This document shows positions 26,681 through 34,601 of a stretch of 64,000 nt of DNA, piece by piece. A model generated the notes under the pieces. It saw only the letters and a program-made list of their open reading frames with translations. It had not been told where the DNA came from and searched no databases. The position numbers were made by a program, and so were the translations under genes. How positions within the stretch are numbered: position 1 is the stretch's first letter; every line of letters starts with the position of its first letter. The stretch lies in contig NZ_FZPC01000001.1 in the NCBI RefSeq assembly GCF_900187975.1, positions 124,001-188,000 of the forward strand, given 5' to 3'. This DNA comes from Pseudomonas delhiensis (lineage in GTDB: Bacteria > Pseudomonadota > Gammaproteobacteria > Pseudomonadales > Pseudomonadaceae).

Positions 26681-27814
26681 TCACCAACCCTTGAGCTGGT
26701 CCCAGCGCCAGTTGCGGAACTGGTAGATCAGCGTGCCCAGCAGGCCGTAGGCGGCGGCCATGCCGAGCAGCACCAGGATGCGGTCGGCAACCGCCGAGAG
26801 CGGCAGGTTCATCTGGTTCATCTCCACCACCGCGCGGATCGCCCAGGTGGAGGGGATGCCGTTGGCCAGCCACTGCACCCAGGCCGGCATGGCCTGGGGC
26901 GGCCAGGTGAAGCCGGCCATGTAGAACAGCGGCAGGGTGATGAAGGTCATGGTCAGGTACACCGCCTCTTCCGAGGGCAGCAGCTCGGCGAGGAACTCGC
27001 TCAGGGCGATCACCGCCAGCAGGAAGGGCAGCACCAGGCCCATGAGCATGAAGAACGAGGCGGTCTGGCGGTAGCCCATCAGCCACGGCCAGATCACGTA
27101 GAAGAGCATGCCCAGCACCGTCCAGATCAGCAGCTGCGCGGCATAGCGGCCGAAGCGCGTGGACGGCGGCTGGCGCAGCGAGCGCGGGGTGCCGCCGCGC
27201 AGGTTGAGGTTCACCCGGGTGCAGGACAGCAGCAGGCTGTGCTGCAGGATCAGCGTCACCAGCCCCGGCAGGACGATGGCGGCGAAGCTGGTGCCGGGGT
27301 TGAACAGGTCGGTGAGCTGGCCCACCACCGGGCTCAGCAGCACCTCGGCCTGGCCCGCGGTGAAGCCGTTGCGCAGCAGCAGCGCGGCGTTGTAGCGCAG
27401 CGTCAGTTCGTTGTAGGTGGCGCTGATGTCCTGCTGGATCTGCCCGTTGGCCATGCGGTTGGTGGCGTCGCCGAAGATCGGCACACTCACCGCTTCGCCG
27501 CGCAGCACGCGCTTCTCGAAATCCACCGGGAGGATGACGATGCCGAACAGCTTCCGCCAGGCCAGGTCGTGCTGCGCCGTGGGCAGCTCGCTGTAGCTGC
27601 GCACGGCGATCTTGGGCGCGGCGTCGAGCAGGCGGATCAGCTCGCGGGAGGCGGCGCTGTGGTCCATGTCGATCACCGCCACCGGCAGGTCGTCCATGGT
27701 GCGGTGGGCATAGGGCAAGGTGGTCAGCGCCACCGACAGCACGGTCAGCAGCCACAGCGGCTTGCCCAGCATGTTCTTCAGCGTCTGCCTGAGGACGTTC
27801 CAGAAGTTCTCCAT
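26681..27814 (-). CDS. ABC-2 type permease (exporter subunit)
   Basis: A 377-residue membrane protein with one N-terminal helix (residues 20-35), a periplasmic domain of about 130 residues (starting LPVAVIDMDHSAASREL) and five or six C-terminal helices. This is the layout of ABC-2 permeases of the YhhJ/YbhR group. It is the third gene in a HlyD-permease-permease operon. No nucleotide-binding protein is encoded next to it, which is unusual for an ABC exporter. Confidence 0.85.
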   Translation of the reverse strand: MENFWNVLRQTLKNMLGKPLWLLTVLSVALTTLPYAHRTMDDLPVAVIDMDHSAASRELIRLLDAAPKIAVRSYSELPTAQHDLAWRKLFGIVILPVDFEKRVLRGEAVSVPIFGDATNRMANGQIQQDISATYNELTLRYNAALLLRNGFTAGQAEVLLSPVVGQLTDLFNPGTSFAAIVLPGLVTLILQHSLLLSCTRVNLNLRGGTPRSLRQPPSTRFGRYAAQLLIWTVLGMLFYVIWPWLMGYRQTASFFMLMGLVLPFLLAVIALSEFLAELLPSEEAVYLTMTFITLPLFYMAGFTWPPQAMPAWVQWLANGIPSTWAIRAVVEMNQMNLPLSAVADRILVLLGMAAAYGLLGTLIYQFRNWRWDQLKGW

Positions 27815-27823
27815 GGCGCCTCC

Positions 27824-28990
27824 TCAGGCCGGGCTCAGGTCGAGGCGCCGGCGCAGGCGCAGCTTGGCGATCATGTAGGCCAGCAGCGGGTAGACCAGCA
27901 GCCGGCAGCAGGCGTACAGCCCGGACTCCGGCGGGGCCTGGCGCAGGAACTGGTCGAACAGGCCGTGCAGAGTGTGCGTCAGCGGCTCGGCCAGGCTAAT
28001 GAAGCGGGCGATCTCGGGCATCGCCAGGTCCGGCAGCAGCACCCCGGAATAGGTCTGCGCCACGCCGATCAGCAGGCCGATCAGCGAATAGGCGCTGAAG
28101 CGGTTGGCGGTGAAGATGAACAGCACCAGGCCGACGCTCTGCGCGGCCATCACGTAGCACACGGTGATCGCCAGCATCCACAGCGGGCTGCCGTTGATCT
28201 TCGCGCCGTTGAGCGTCACCAGCAGGAACAGCTCCAGCATCAGCAGCGCGCTGAACAGCAGGGTGTAGGGCGCCAGCTTGCCCAGCAGGCGCACGCCCAG
28301 GGCGCGGGCGCGCAGGATGTGCGGCGAGGAGGCGCGCAGCTCCGGGGCCTCGCGGGCCAGCACGTGGACGGTGGCGACTATCACGAACAGCTGCAGCAGG
28401 TGCACGATGGCGGCGAACTGCTGGTAGTAGATGTAGTTGCCGCTGGCGTTGAACAGGCTCTCGTAGGCCACGCTGACGCTCGCCAGCTTTGGCAGCGCGG
28501 CGCCGGCGCCGGCCGCCAGGTAGGGGCGCAGGTCCTGGTTGACGCCGCTGACCAGGCCGCTGAAATCCTGGGTGGAGTAGAAGCCGGCGGAATAGAACAG
28601 CGAGTTGTAGTAGAGCACCGCGCGCGGCTGGCGCCCGGCCAGGGCGTCGGCCTCGAAGTCGCGGGGAATGTACAGCAGCGCGTAGTCGTCGGCCGCGCGC
28701 AGGCGCCGCAGGCCTTCCTGCAGGCCGCCGCCGAGCACCTCGACCTGGGCGTGGGAGCCGGCGTCCAGCTCGCGCACGACGCGCCGCGACAGGTGGCTGT
28801 GGTCGGCGTCGACCACGGCCACCGGCATGTCCAGCAGGGTGCCGGCCTGGTAGATGCCGCTGATCAGGGTGAACAGCAGCAGCGGCCACAGCCAGCCGAG
28901 CCAGTGGATGGTCCAGCTGCGTACGGCGATGCGCGTCTCGGTGTTGAACGCCTGGGCGAAACGCAGCAGGTTGCGCCTTACTGCTGCCAT
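27824..28990 (-). CDS. ABC-2 type permease (exporter subunit)
   Basis: A 388-residue protein with the same layout as its neighbour: N-terminal helix, periplasmic domain beginning MPVAVVDADHSHLSRR, then a cluster of C-terminal helices. The ATG at 28990 is used rather than a GTG at 28996; either overlaps the end of the HlyD gene (stop at 28978). It lies 9 bp from the next permease, so the two probably form a heterodimer. Confidence 0.85.
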   Translation of the reverse strand: MAAVRRNLLRFAQAFNTETRIAVRSWTIHWLGWLWPLLLFTLISGIYQAGTLLDMPVAVVDADHSHLSRRVVRELDAGSHAQVEVLGGGLQEGLRRLRAADDYALLYIPRDFEADALAGRQPRAVLYYNSLFYSAGFYSTQDFSGLVSGVNQDLRPYLAAGAGAALPKLASVSVAYESLFNASGNYIYYQQFAAIVHLLQLFVIVATVHVLAREAPELRASSPHILRARALGVRLLGKLAPYTLLFSALLMLELFLLVTLNGAKINGSPLWMLAITVCYVMAAQSVGLVLFIFTANRFSAYSLIGLLIGVAQTYSGVLLPDLAMPEIARFISLAEPLTHTLHGLFDQFLRQAPPESGLYACCRLLVYPLLAYMIAKLRLRRRLDLSPA

Positions 28991-29949
28991 TGCCACAGCG
29001 CGCTCATCCCCGGGCGCAGGCCCTGCACCGGTTGCAGCGGGTACAGGCGGACCTCGAAGGTCTTCAGGTCGAAGTCGCCGGTGGCGCGGGTGGCGCGCTT
29101 GGTGGCGAAGTCGCCCAGCGGGGCGATGTAGCGCACCTCGGCCTCCACCTCGGCGTTATCCAGCGCCGGGATGCGCAGCTTCACCCGGTCGCCCTTGCGC
29201 ACCTTGGCGAGGATGTCCTCGCGCAGGTTGAACACCAGGTAGCTGTCGGACAGCCGCACCAGGGTCAGCAGCGGGCTGTAGGCGTTGATCAGCTCGCCCT
29301 CCTCCGCCGGGATCGGCCCCACCTCGCCATCCACCGGGGCGAGCACCGCCAGGTCGTCGGTCTGCGCCTGCAGCTCGGCGATCTGCGCGTCGGCGCGGCG
29401 CACCGCGGCCTGCAGGGCCTGGCGCACTTCCGCGCGGTCGCCGCGCTGGCCCTGGTCGAGGTTGGCCTGGGCCTCGGCCACCTGGTTGCGCGCCACGTCG
29501 CGGCCACGCCGGGACAGGTCGAGCTGGGCCTGGGAGACAAAGCCGCGCCCCGCCAGTTCCTCGTTGCGCTGGTACTCCAGGTCGGCGTTGCGCAGCTCGG
29601 CCTGGGCCTGCGACAGGCTGGCCTGCAGGGCGCGCAGGGTTTCCTCGCGGGTGCCGTGCAGGGACTCGTCCAGCTGCGCCTGGGCCTGGCTGCGCCCGGC
29701 GCGCAGGGAATCCAGCTGGGCCTGCAGCTCCGGGCTGCTCAGGCTGATCAGCAACTGGCCGCGGGTCACGTCGTCGCCCCGCCGCACGTGCAGGTGCTCG
29801 ACGCGGCCCTTGGCCTTGGAGGCGACTATGACCTCGGTGGCGTCCGCCTCGCCCTGCAGCAGCAGGGGCTGGGTGTGCAGACGCAGGTACAGGGTGATGG
29901 AGATGATTACCAGGAGCAGCAGGGGTGCGAACAGCTTCCAGCCCTTCAT
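28978..29949 (-). CDS. HlyD-family periplasmic adaptor
   Basis: A 323-residue membrane fusion protein: N-terminal signal anchor (LFAPLLLLVIISITLYL, near residues 6-22), a lipoyl half (VASKAKGRVEHLHVRRGDDV), a long coiled-coil hairpin (about residues 75-200, rich in Q, A, E and R), the second lipoyl half (VLAPVDGEVGPIPAEEGE) and a beta-barrel end. It would link the two ABC-2 permeases to an outer-membrane channel, none of which is encoded here. Substrate is unknown. Confidence 0.88.
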   Translation of the reverse strand: MKGWKLFAPLLLLVIISITLYLRLHTQPLLLQGEADATEVIVASKAKGRVEHLHVRRGDDVTRGQLLISLSSPELQAQLDSLRAGRSQAQAQLDESLHGTREETLRALQASLSQAQAELRNADLEYQRNEELAGRGFVSQAQLDLSRRGRDVARNQVAEAQANLDQGQRGDRAEVRQALQAAVRRADAQIAELQAQTDDLAVLAPVDGEVGPIPAEEGELINAYSPLLTLVRLSDSYLVFNLREDILAKVRKGDRVKLRIPALDNAEVEAEVRYIAPLGDFATKRATRATGDFDLKTFEVRLYPLQPVQGLRPGMSALWQWQQ

Positions 29950-30035
29950 CGTGCGGGTCTTCCCTCGGCGGCGCGAATTATTCCGATGTTAGTGCATGGC
30001 GGCCGCCAAGGGGGCCATTGCCGTTCGAACCGCCG

Positions 30036-30509
30036 TCAGCGCTCGTCGTCCTGCAGCAGCGCCTGCTCGCCCCTGCCCGAGGGCGCCGAGGGGAAGCGCG
30101 AGGAGGCGTAGCGCACCACCAGGATGGCCAGGGCCAGCAGCAACAGGGCCACCGAGACCAGGATGATGCCGTCGTCGGGCACGTGGTTGTGCTGGATGTC
30201 GGCGATCATCAGGCGCGTCAGCGCGGTCATCGCCACGTAGATCAGGAAGCGCACCGGCATGTGGTTGGTCTTGAAGTAGATGCCGACCATGGCGCCCAGT
30301 TCGAGGTAGATGAACAGCAGCAGGATGTCGTCGATGCTCGCATGGCCCTTCTCGAACATCTCGACGAAGGCCACCGCCGCCGACCAGAACACGGTGCCGC
30401 CGATGGCGAACAGCGCCAGGTAGTGGAAGCCCTCCACCAGCAGGTTGCCCAGCGACTCGGCCATTCCGTGCATCTGTTGGCGCATGCGTTCGGCCCATTG
30501 CAGTTTCAT
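30036..30509 (-). CDS. psiE: PsiE-family phosphate-starvation-inducible membrane protein
   Basis: A 157-residue protein with four hydrophobic helices and the PsiE family blocks (GFHYLALFAIGGTVFWSA, FIYLELGAMVGIYF, MPVRFLIYVAMTALTRLMI). In E. coli psiE is induced by phosphate starvation and its function is not known. The ATG at 30509 gives the family N-terminus; a longer frame to 31037 runs over the divergent DUF3509 gene. No clear Pho box was seen upstream. Confidence 0.85.
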   Translation of the reverse strand: MKLQWAERMRQQMHGMAESLGNLLVEGFHYLALFAIGGTVFWSAAVAFVEMFEKGHASIDDILLLFIYLELGAMVGIYFKTNHMPVRFLIYVAMTALTRLMIADIQHNHVPDDGIILVSVALLLLALAILVVRYASSRFPSAPSGRGEQALLQDDER

Positions 30510-30677
30510 CCGTCGACTCCTGGTTCGCTGAAGCGATTGTTGGCTTGGTACGTGCAAGACACACGCCATTGACCTCCGGCAGCAATAGCCTGCCGAGGCT
30601 GCGGCAATATGAATGCGAACTTTGCTGACGCCTTCCAGTCCATGAAGGGTCACGCCACCACGCAGGCAGGATCGAAG

Positions 30678-30956
30678 ATGGAAAGCCCCTTCCAGGTACT
30701 CACCGATGCATTCCAGGCCCAGTTCCGGGTCAATTTCAGCCTCGAACGGCCGGACGGCAGCATCGTCCTGACGCTTTCGACCGAGGCGGGCGTTGCGGCC
30801 AAGCGGCTCATCCGCCATGCCCAGCTGCAGGACGCGGAACAGCTGCAACGCCTGATCCAGAGCATCCGCTTCGGTATCGCCATCGAGCAGGGCGACAGCG
30901 CCCCGCGCCTGCTGGCGGACATGACCGCCGGCCGCGCCCTGCGCATCGCCTCCTGA
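30678..30956 (+). CDS. DUF3509 protein
   Basis: A 92-residue cytoplasmic protein of the Pseudomonas DUF3509 family, with MESPFQVLTDAF at its start, a central VLTLSTEAGVAAKRLI strand-helix block, and a helix ending LIQSIRFGIAIEQG. The function of the family is unknown. The ATG at 30678 gives the usual family length; an earlier ATG at 30609 would add 23 unlike residues. Confidence 0.75.
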   Translation: MESPFQVLTDAFQAQFRVNFSLERPDGSIVLTLSTEAGVAAKRLIRHAQLQDAEQLQRLIQSIRFGIAIEQGDSAPRLLADMTAGRALRIAS

Positions 30957-31137
30957 AGCCCTCCCCTGCGTGCCCGGCCAGCATGCCGGGTGCCGACGCC
31001 CCGCGCCATCCTCCCACCCCGCGCCAACTTGTCGCATGCCCTGCCATGGCCCCGCGTGCCCCGAAGCGGTTCGCCGGCCATACTGGCCTTCTGCAATTTA
31101 CCTCTTCCCAGGGGCCGGGCTATTGCCTTATGCTTGA

Positions 31138-31153
31138 CTGTATAAATAAACAG
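31138..31153 (+). promoter_or_regulatory. LexA box of yebG
   Basis: CTG-TATAAATAAA-CAG fits the LexA consensus CTG-N10-CAG with the typical AT-rich middle. It lies 44 bp ahead of yebG and follows TTGACT, a possible -35 at 31134-31139 that overlaps it. yebG is an SOS gene in E. coli, which agrees. Confidence 0.85.
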
Positions 31154-31196
31154 TACTTGTTCCCCCCAGACAGCAAGAAGGCATACGAGGTGATGA

Positions 31197-31454
31197 ATGG
31201 CCGTCGAAGTGGTGTACCGCAGCAGCCGCGATCCGGAGCGCCTGTTCATGGATAAGGCAGAAGCCGACCGGCACGACAAGATGCTCGAACTGGCGGAGAA
31301 CCTCGCCGCCGTCCTGCACAAGGCGGTGCCCTCGCTGAACGAGGAGCAGGTGGAGGAAGTCGGCATCTTCATGGCCCGCCACCGCGACACCTTCGCCCGC
31401 GCCTTCAAGAACCAGCCCGACGCCCTCGGAGAACTGTTCGCGGAAGGGGAATGA
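31197..31454 (+). CDS. yebG: YebG-family SOS protein
   Basis: An 85-residue protein with the family start MAVEVVYRSSRDPERLFMDKAEADRHDKMLE, given here in two parts: MAVEVVYRSSRDPERLF and then MDKAEADRHDKMLE. In E. coli YebG is a small DNA-damage-inducible protein of unknown detail. A LexA box stands 44 bp upstream and GAGGTGAT provides the ribosome-binding site. The C-terminus ends ELFAEGE, shorter than the E. coli protein. Confidence 0.85.
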   Translation: MAVEVVYRSSRDPERLFMDKAEADRHDKMLELAENLAAVLHKAVPSLNEEQVEEVGIFMARHRDTFARAFKNQPDALGELFAEGE

Positions 31455-31469
31455 GCACGAAAGGCCTTT

Positions 31470-31653
31470 CGTAGGGCAATAACGCCCCGGCGTTATCCGC
31501 CGTCGCCCCTTGCTCCGCTGCTCCCGGCCAACGGCGTACACCAGCCTGCCGGCCGGATCGCGGACGAATCCGCTCCTACGCCGCCCCACCTTCGGTATTC
31601 CCCTGTAGGAGCGGGCCCTGCCCGCGAAATCGCGCGCAGGGCGCGCTCCTACA
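31470..31653. repeat. Interspersed repeats after yebG
   Basis: A GTAGGGCA...TTATCCGCCG unit at 31470-31503 is followed by a half-unit near 31555-31580 (GCGGACGAATCCGCTCCTAC). A complete TGTAGGAGCGGGCC...GCGCTCCTACA unit is at 31604-31653. They sit between convergent genes. Confidence 0.8.
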
Positions 31654-31663
31654 GGGCGTCTAT

Positions 31664-32692
31664 TCATCCCCCATGCCCGTAGAGAATCCGCTCTGCAAGC
31701 ATGTCGGCCACCCGCGCCGGCGAGCGGTGGTCGGCCTGGGCGTGGGCGAACACCTCGGTCAGGCGGTTGCCGATCTGCGCCAGGTGCGCGGTGATCGCCG
31801 GCAGCTCCTGGCCCTGGTGCTGCAGGGCGACGTAGATCAGCCCGCCGGAATTGATCACGTAGTCCGGCGCGTAGAGGATGCCGCGGGCCTCCAGTTCGTC
31901 GGCCACGTCCGGGTGCGCCAGCTGGTTGTTCGCCGCGCCGGCCACCACCGCGCAACGCAGCTGCGCCACCACCGGCGAGCTGAGCACCCCGCCCAGGCCG
32001 CAGGGCGCGAGTATGTCACAGGGCGTGGTCAGCAGCGCCTCGTTGGCGATGGGCTGGGCGCCGAACTGTTCCACGGCCAGTTGCACCTTGCCCGGGTCCA
32101 GGTCGCTGACCAGCAGCTCGGCGCCGGCCGCGTGCAGGTGCTCGCACAGCGCGAAGCCCACGTGGCCCAGCCCCTGCACGGCGATGCGCAGGTCCTCCAG
32201 GTCGTCGCTGCCCAGGCGCGCCTGGGCGCTGGCGCGGATGCCGGCGAACACGCCCAGCGCGGTGTGCGGCGAGGGGTCGCCGCCGCGGGTGGTGCTGGTG
32301 ACGTGCTCGGTGTGCTGGGCGATGCAGTCCATGTCGGCGCTGGAAGTGCCGCTGTCCACCGCGGTGACGTAGGCCCCGCCGAGGGACTCGATGAAGCGGC
32401 CGAAGGCTTCGAACAGCGCGCCGCGGTTGTCCACGTGGGGCGCGCGCAGGATCACCGCCTTGCCGCCGCCCTGGCGCAGGCCGGCCAGGGCCGCCTTGTA
32501 GCTCATGCCCTGGGCCAGGCGCGCGGCGTCACGCAGGGCCGCCTCGTCGTTGGGATAGGGCAGGTAGCGGCAGCCACCCAGGGCCGGCCCCAGGCGGGTG
32601 CTGTGGATGGCGATGACGGCCCGCAGCCCGGTGGCCGGGTCGTAGGCGAGGTGCAGTTTCTCTAGCCGGGTGGCTTCCATCATGTCGAACAT
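31664..32692 (-). CDS. ldh: Leu/Phe/Val-type amino-acid dehydrogenase
   Basis: A 342-residue NAD-dependent dehydrogenase that reversibly deaminates branched-chain or aromatic amino acids to 2-oxo acids. Conserved blocks are PALGGCRYLPYP, the substrate lysine K66 (MSYKAA), the catalytic K78 in GGGKAV, and the Rossmann motif GLGHVG. It closely resembles the P. aeruginosa leucine dehydrogenase (PA3418 from memory). The ATG at 32692 follows GGGAG; the frame is open much further upstream but lies over the 32866 gene. Confidence 0.9.
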   Translation of the reverse strand: MFDMMEATRLEKLHLAYDPATGLRAVIAIHSTRLGPALGGCRYLPYPNDEAALRDAARLAQGMSYKAALAGLRQGGGKAVILRAPHVDNRGALFEAFGRFIESLGGAYVTAVDSGTSSADMDCIAQHTEHVTSTTRGGDPSPHTALGVFAGIRASAQARLGSDDLEDLRIAVQGLGHVGFALCEHLHAAGAELLVSDLDPGKVQLAVEQFGAQPIANEALLTTPCDILAPCGLGGVLSSPVVAQLRCAVVAGAANNQLAHPDVADELEARGILYAPDYVINSGGLIYVALQHQGQELPAITAHLAQIGNRLTEVFAHAQADHRSPARVADMLAERILYGHGG

Positions 32693-32865
32693 GGCGGCGC
32701 TCCCTTGCTGGCGCATGGAAGCCGGCCGACGGCTCCTGCCGCGGCCGGCTCCCTCAGTATAGGCAGAGGCGCCGCGGGCCAGCGGCGCCGCCGACGACCA
32801 GCCGCGGCGGCGCTGGACGGAGCCCCGGCGCTGCGGGTAAAACGCAGTATCAGCCGGAGAACGCC

Positions 32866-33675
32866 ATGGACCCGCGCCAAGCCTGCCTCGCCTGCCTTGC
32901 CCAGGAGCCACCAGCGCTGTTCGAGGCGGCCCTGTGGATAGCCGCCGAGCACGAGCCGTACCTGCCGCCCGCGCAGTCCCTGCGCGTGCTCGACGAGCTG
33001 GAGCGGCAACTGCAGGCGACGCTGCCGGTGGCCACCAGCGACACCGAGCAGGCCCAGCTGCTGTTGCGCCGGCTGAACGAGCTGGGCTTCGCCGAGGACG
33101 ACAACGTGCCCCTGCTGGCCCGCGCCGCCCTGTTGTCCCAGGTCCTGCAGCGGCGCCGCGGGCAGCCGCTGTCGCTGGCGCTGGTCGCCCTGGAGCTGGC
33201 GCGCCGCCTGGGCATCGCCCTGCAGGGGGTGAACTTCCCCGCGCGCTTCCTGCTGCGCGTGCCCGGCGCCGACCACCTGCTCGATCCCGCCACCGGCCGC
33301 CGCCTCTACCCCCGCGACTGCCGCGACCTGCTGGCCCGCCACCTGGGCCCGAACGTGGAGCTGAGCGCCGCCTTCCTGCGCAGCGCCGAGCCGCGCGAGA
33401 TGCTCCAGCGCCTGTCGCGCAACCTGCGCCAACTACACCAGGCCGCCGGCGAACACCTGGCCGCCCTGAAGGATGCCCAGCGCGTGCTGGAACTGGGCGC
33501 GGCCAACGCCGCCGACCACCTGGCCCGCGCCGACCTCTACCACCAGTTGGAATGCCCCCAGGCCGAGCGCTACGACCTGGAACGCGCCCTGCTGCTGAGC
33601 GACGACCCGGCCGAGCAACTGCGCCTGGGCCAGCGCATCGAGGCGATCGCGGTGCAGAAGAAGGCATTGCACTGA
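32866..33675 (+). CDS. SirB1-family protein (transglutaminase-like plus TPR)
   Basis: A 269-residue protein with a transglutaminase-like N-terminal domain (RRGQPLSLALVALELARRLGI, and FPARFLLR) and a helical TPR-like C-terminal part (about residues 180-260). The family includes SirB1/SirC-type proteins of unknown biochemical role; the usual catalytic cysteine of true transglutaminases is not evident (SLALVAL where S/C-I-SL is common). It is divergent from the dehydrogenase gene. Confidence 0.8.
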   Translation: MDPRQACLACLAQEPPALFEAALWIAAEHEPYLPPAQSLRVLDELERQLQATLPVATSDTEQAQLLLRRLNELGFAEDDNVPLLARAALLSQVLQRRRGQPLSLALVALELARRLGIALQGVNFPARFLLRVPGADHLLDPATGRRLYPRDCRDLLARHLGPNVELSAAFLRSAEPREMLQRLSRNLRQLHQAAGEHLAALKDAQRVLELGAANAADHLARADLYHQLECPQAERYDLERALLLSDDPAEQLRLGQRIEAIAVQKKALH

Positions 33676-33690
33676 AGCGAGCAATCGCAT

Positions 33691-33710
33691 AGGTTGTCAT
33701 TTGACAACCT
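33691..33710. promoter_or_regulatory. Perfect 20-bp palindrome overlapping a promoter
   Basis: AGGTTGTCA and TGACAACCT form a perfect 9+2+9 inverted repeat. Its right half contains TTGACA (33701-33706), a consensus -35, followed 17 bp later by TAGGCT (33724-33729) as -10. A protein bound to the palindrome would block this promoter. The HTH protein encoded at 34035 is the obvious candidate, by inference. Confidence 0.7.
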
Positions 33711-33739
33711 ACCGACGCTTTCCTAGGCTGGAGAAGCCC

Positions 33740-34030
33740 ATGCCTCGCAAGAAGCATCCCGACAAGGACGTGGAAAAGGCGCTGCAATATGCGGAAAGCG
33801 CGGGCTGGACGGTCATCGAGGGCGGTGGCCACGCGTGGGGCAAGCTGCGCTGCCCCTTCAACGCCAACGATTGCCGCTGCGGCATCCATTGCACGACCTG
33901 CATCTGGAGCACACCCAAGAACCCCGGCAACCATGCCAGGCAGGTCCGCCGAGTGGTGGACAACTGCACTGGCGGAATGACGGAAACGGCGAAAGCGGCC
34001 GAATCGGCAACGGATTCTTCCGAGACCTGA
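33740..34030 (+). CDS. Small HicA-like protein, candidate toxin
   Basis: A 96-residue protein. It has an N-terminal helix (DVEKALQYAESAGWTVIEGG), then GGHAWGKLRCP, a cysteine-rich middle (NDCRCGIHCTTC, four cysteines) and a basic helix (NHARQVRRVVDNC). The helix-strand-His layout resembles the double-stranded-RNA-binding fold of HicA mRNA interferases, where a histidine in GSHH is catalytic; here GGGH would take that place. It lies directly behind a palindrome-covered promoter and 4 bp before an HTH gene. The cysteines could bind a metal. The toxin role is inference only. Confidence 0.6.
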   Translation: MPRKKHPDKDVEKALQYAESAGWTVIEGGGHAWGKLRCPFNANDCRCGIHCTTCIWSTPKNPGNHARQVRRVVDNCTGGMTETAKAAESATDSSET

Positions 34031-34034
34031 AGCG

Positions 34035-34571
34035 ATGGAATTCGAATTCACCCTCAAGTTCAAGATCGACGCACAGACCGACGCGCAGTTCGATGAGATC
34101 GTCGAGCGCCTGGGCGCCGAAGGCTGCACCGACGCGTTCGTCGGCACGGGCATCCCGGGCCTGCTCGGCCTGGACTTCATCCGCGAAGCCAGCAGCGCCG
34201 AAGTCGCCATCGTCTCCGCCATCAAGGACGTGCAGCGGGCCGTCCCGGGCGCATCGCTGGTGGAAGTGTCCCCCGACTACGTGGGCCTGAGCGACGTCGC
34301 CAGCAAGCTCAGCGTTTCCCGGCAGTACATGCTCAAGCTCAGGAACAAGTACCAGGGCGCCTTCCCGGCCCCGGCCCATGGAGGCTCGACGCTCATCTGG
34401 CACCTGGCCGACATCCTCAAGTTCCTTTCCAGCAGCAGCATCATGCGCATCGCGCCCGAGGAAATCGAACTGGCGAGCGTGGCCGAGGCCATCAATGCCG
34501 CGGTGCTCGCCAACAAGGTGTTCGGCAGGCAGGCGCTGAACCACGGCCTGCCGGGCTCGCTGGAACTGTAG
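34035..34571 (+). CDS. HTH DNA-binding protein, candidate antitoxin/autorepressor
   Basis: A 178-residue protein. Its N-terminal half looks like a small alpha-beta domain (FEFTLKFKIDAQTDAQFDEIV, seen as FEFTLKFKIDAQ and TDAQFDEIV; GIPGLLGLDFIR). A helix-turn-helix of excisionase/MerR type (GLSDVASKLSVSRQYMLKLR) sits near residues 90-110. It would pair with the upstream small protein as a HicB-like antitoxin that also represses the operon through the 33691-33710 palindrome. The stop codon TAG is formed by the first bases of a GTAGGGCG repeat unit. Confidence 0.65.
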   Translation: MEFEFTLKFKIDAQTDAQFDEIVERLGAEGCTDAFVGTGIPGLLGLDFIREASSAEVAIVSAIKDVQRAVPGASLVEVSPDYVGLSDVASKLSVSRQYMLKLRNKYQGAFPAPAHGGSTLIWHLADILKFLSSSSIMRIAPEEIELASVAEAINAAVLANKVFGRQALNHGLPGSLEL

Positions 34572-34600
34572 GGCGAATAGCCGTTCGCGGTTATCTGCCC
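34568..34600. repeat. GTAGGGCG-family repeat unit between convergent genes
   Basis: A single unit, GTAGGGCGAATAGCCGTTCG followed by CGGTTATCTGCCC, fills the gap to the LuxR-type gene stop at 34602. Its TAG at 34569-34571 is the stop codon of the HTH gene. Confidence 0.8.
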
Positions 34601-34601
34601 T

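Noticed and set aside
30983-31255. Open frame crossing into yebG
   Set aside because: It spans the LexA box and overlaps yebG in another frame; no homology recognised.
32866-33675. SirB1-type protein as an active transglutaminase or protease
   Set aside because: The expected catalytic cysteine is not visible, so only family membership is claimed.
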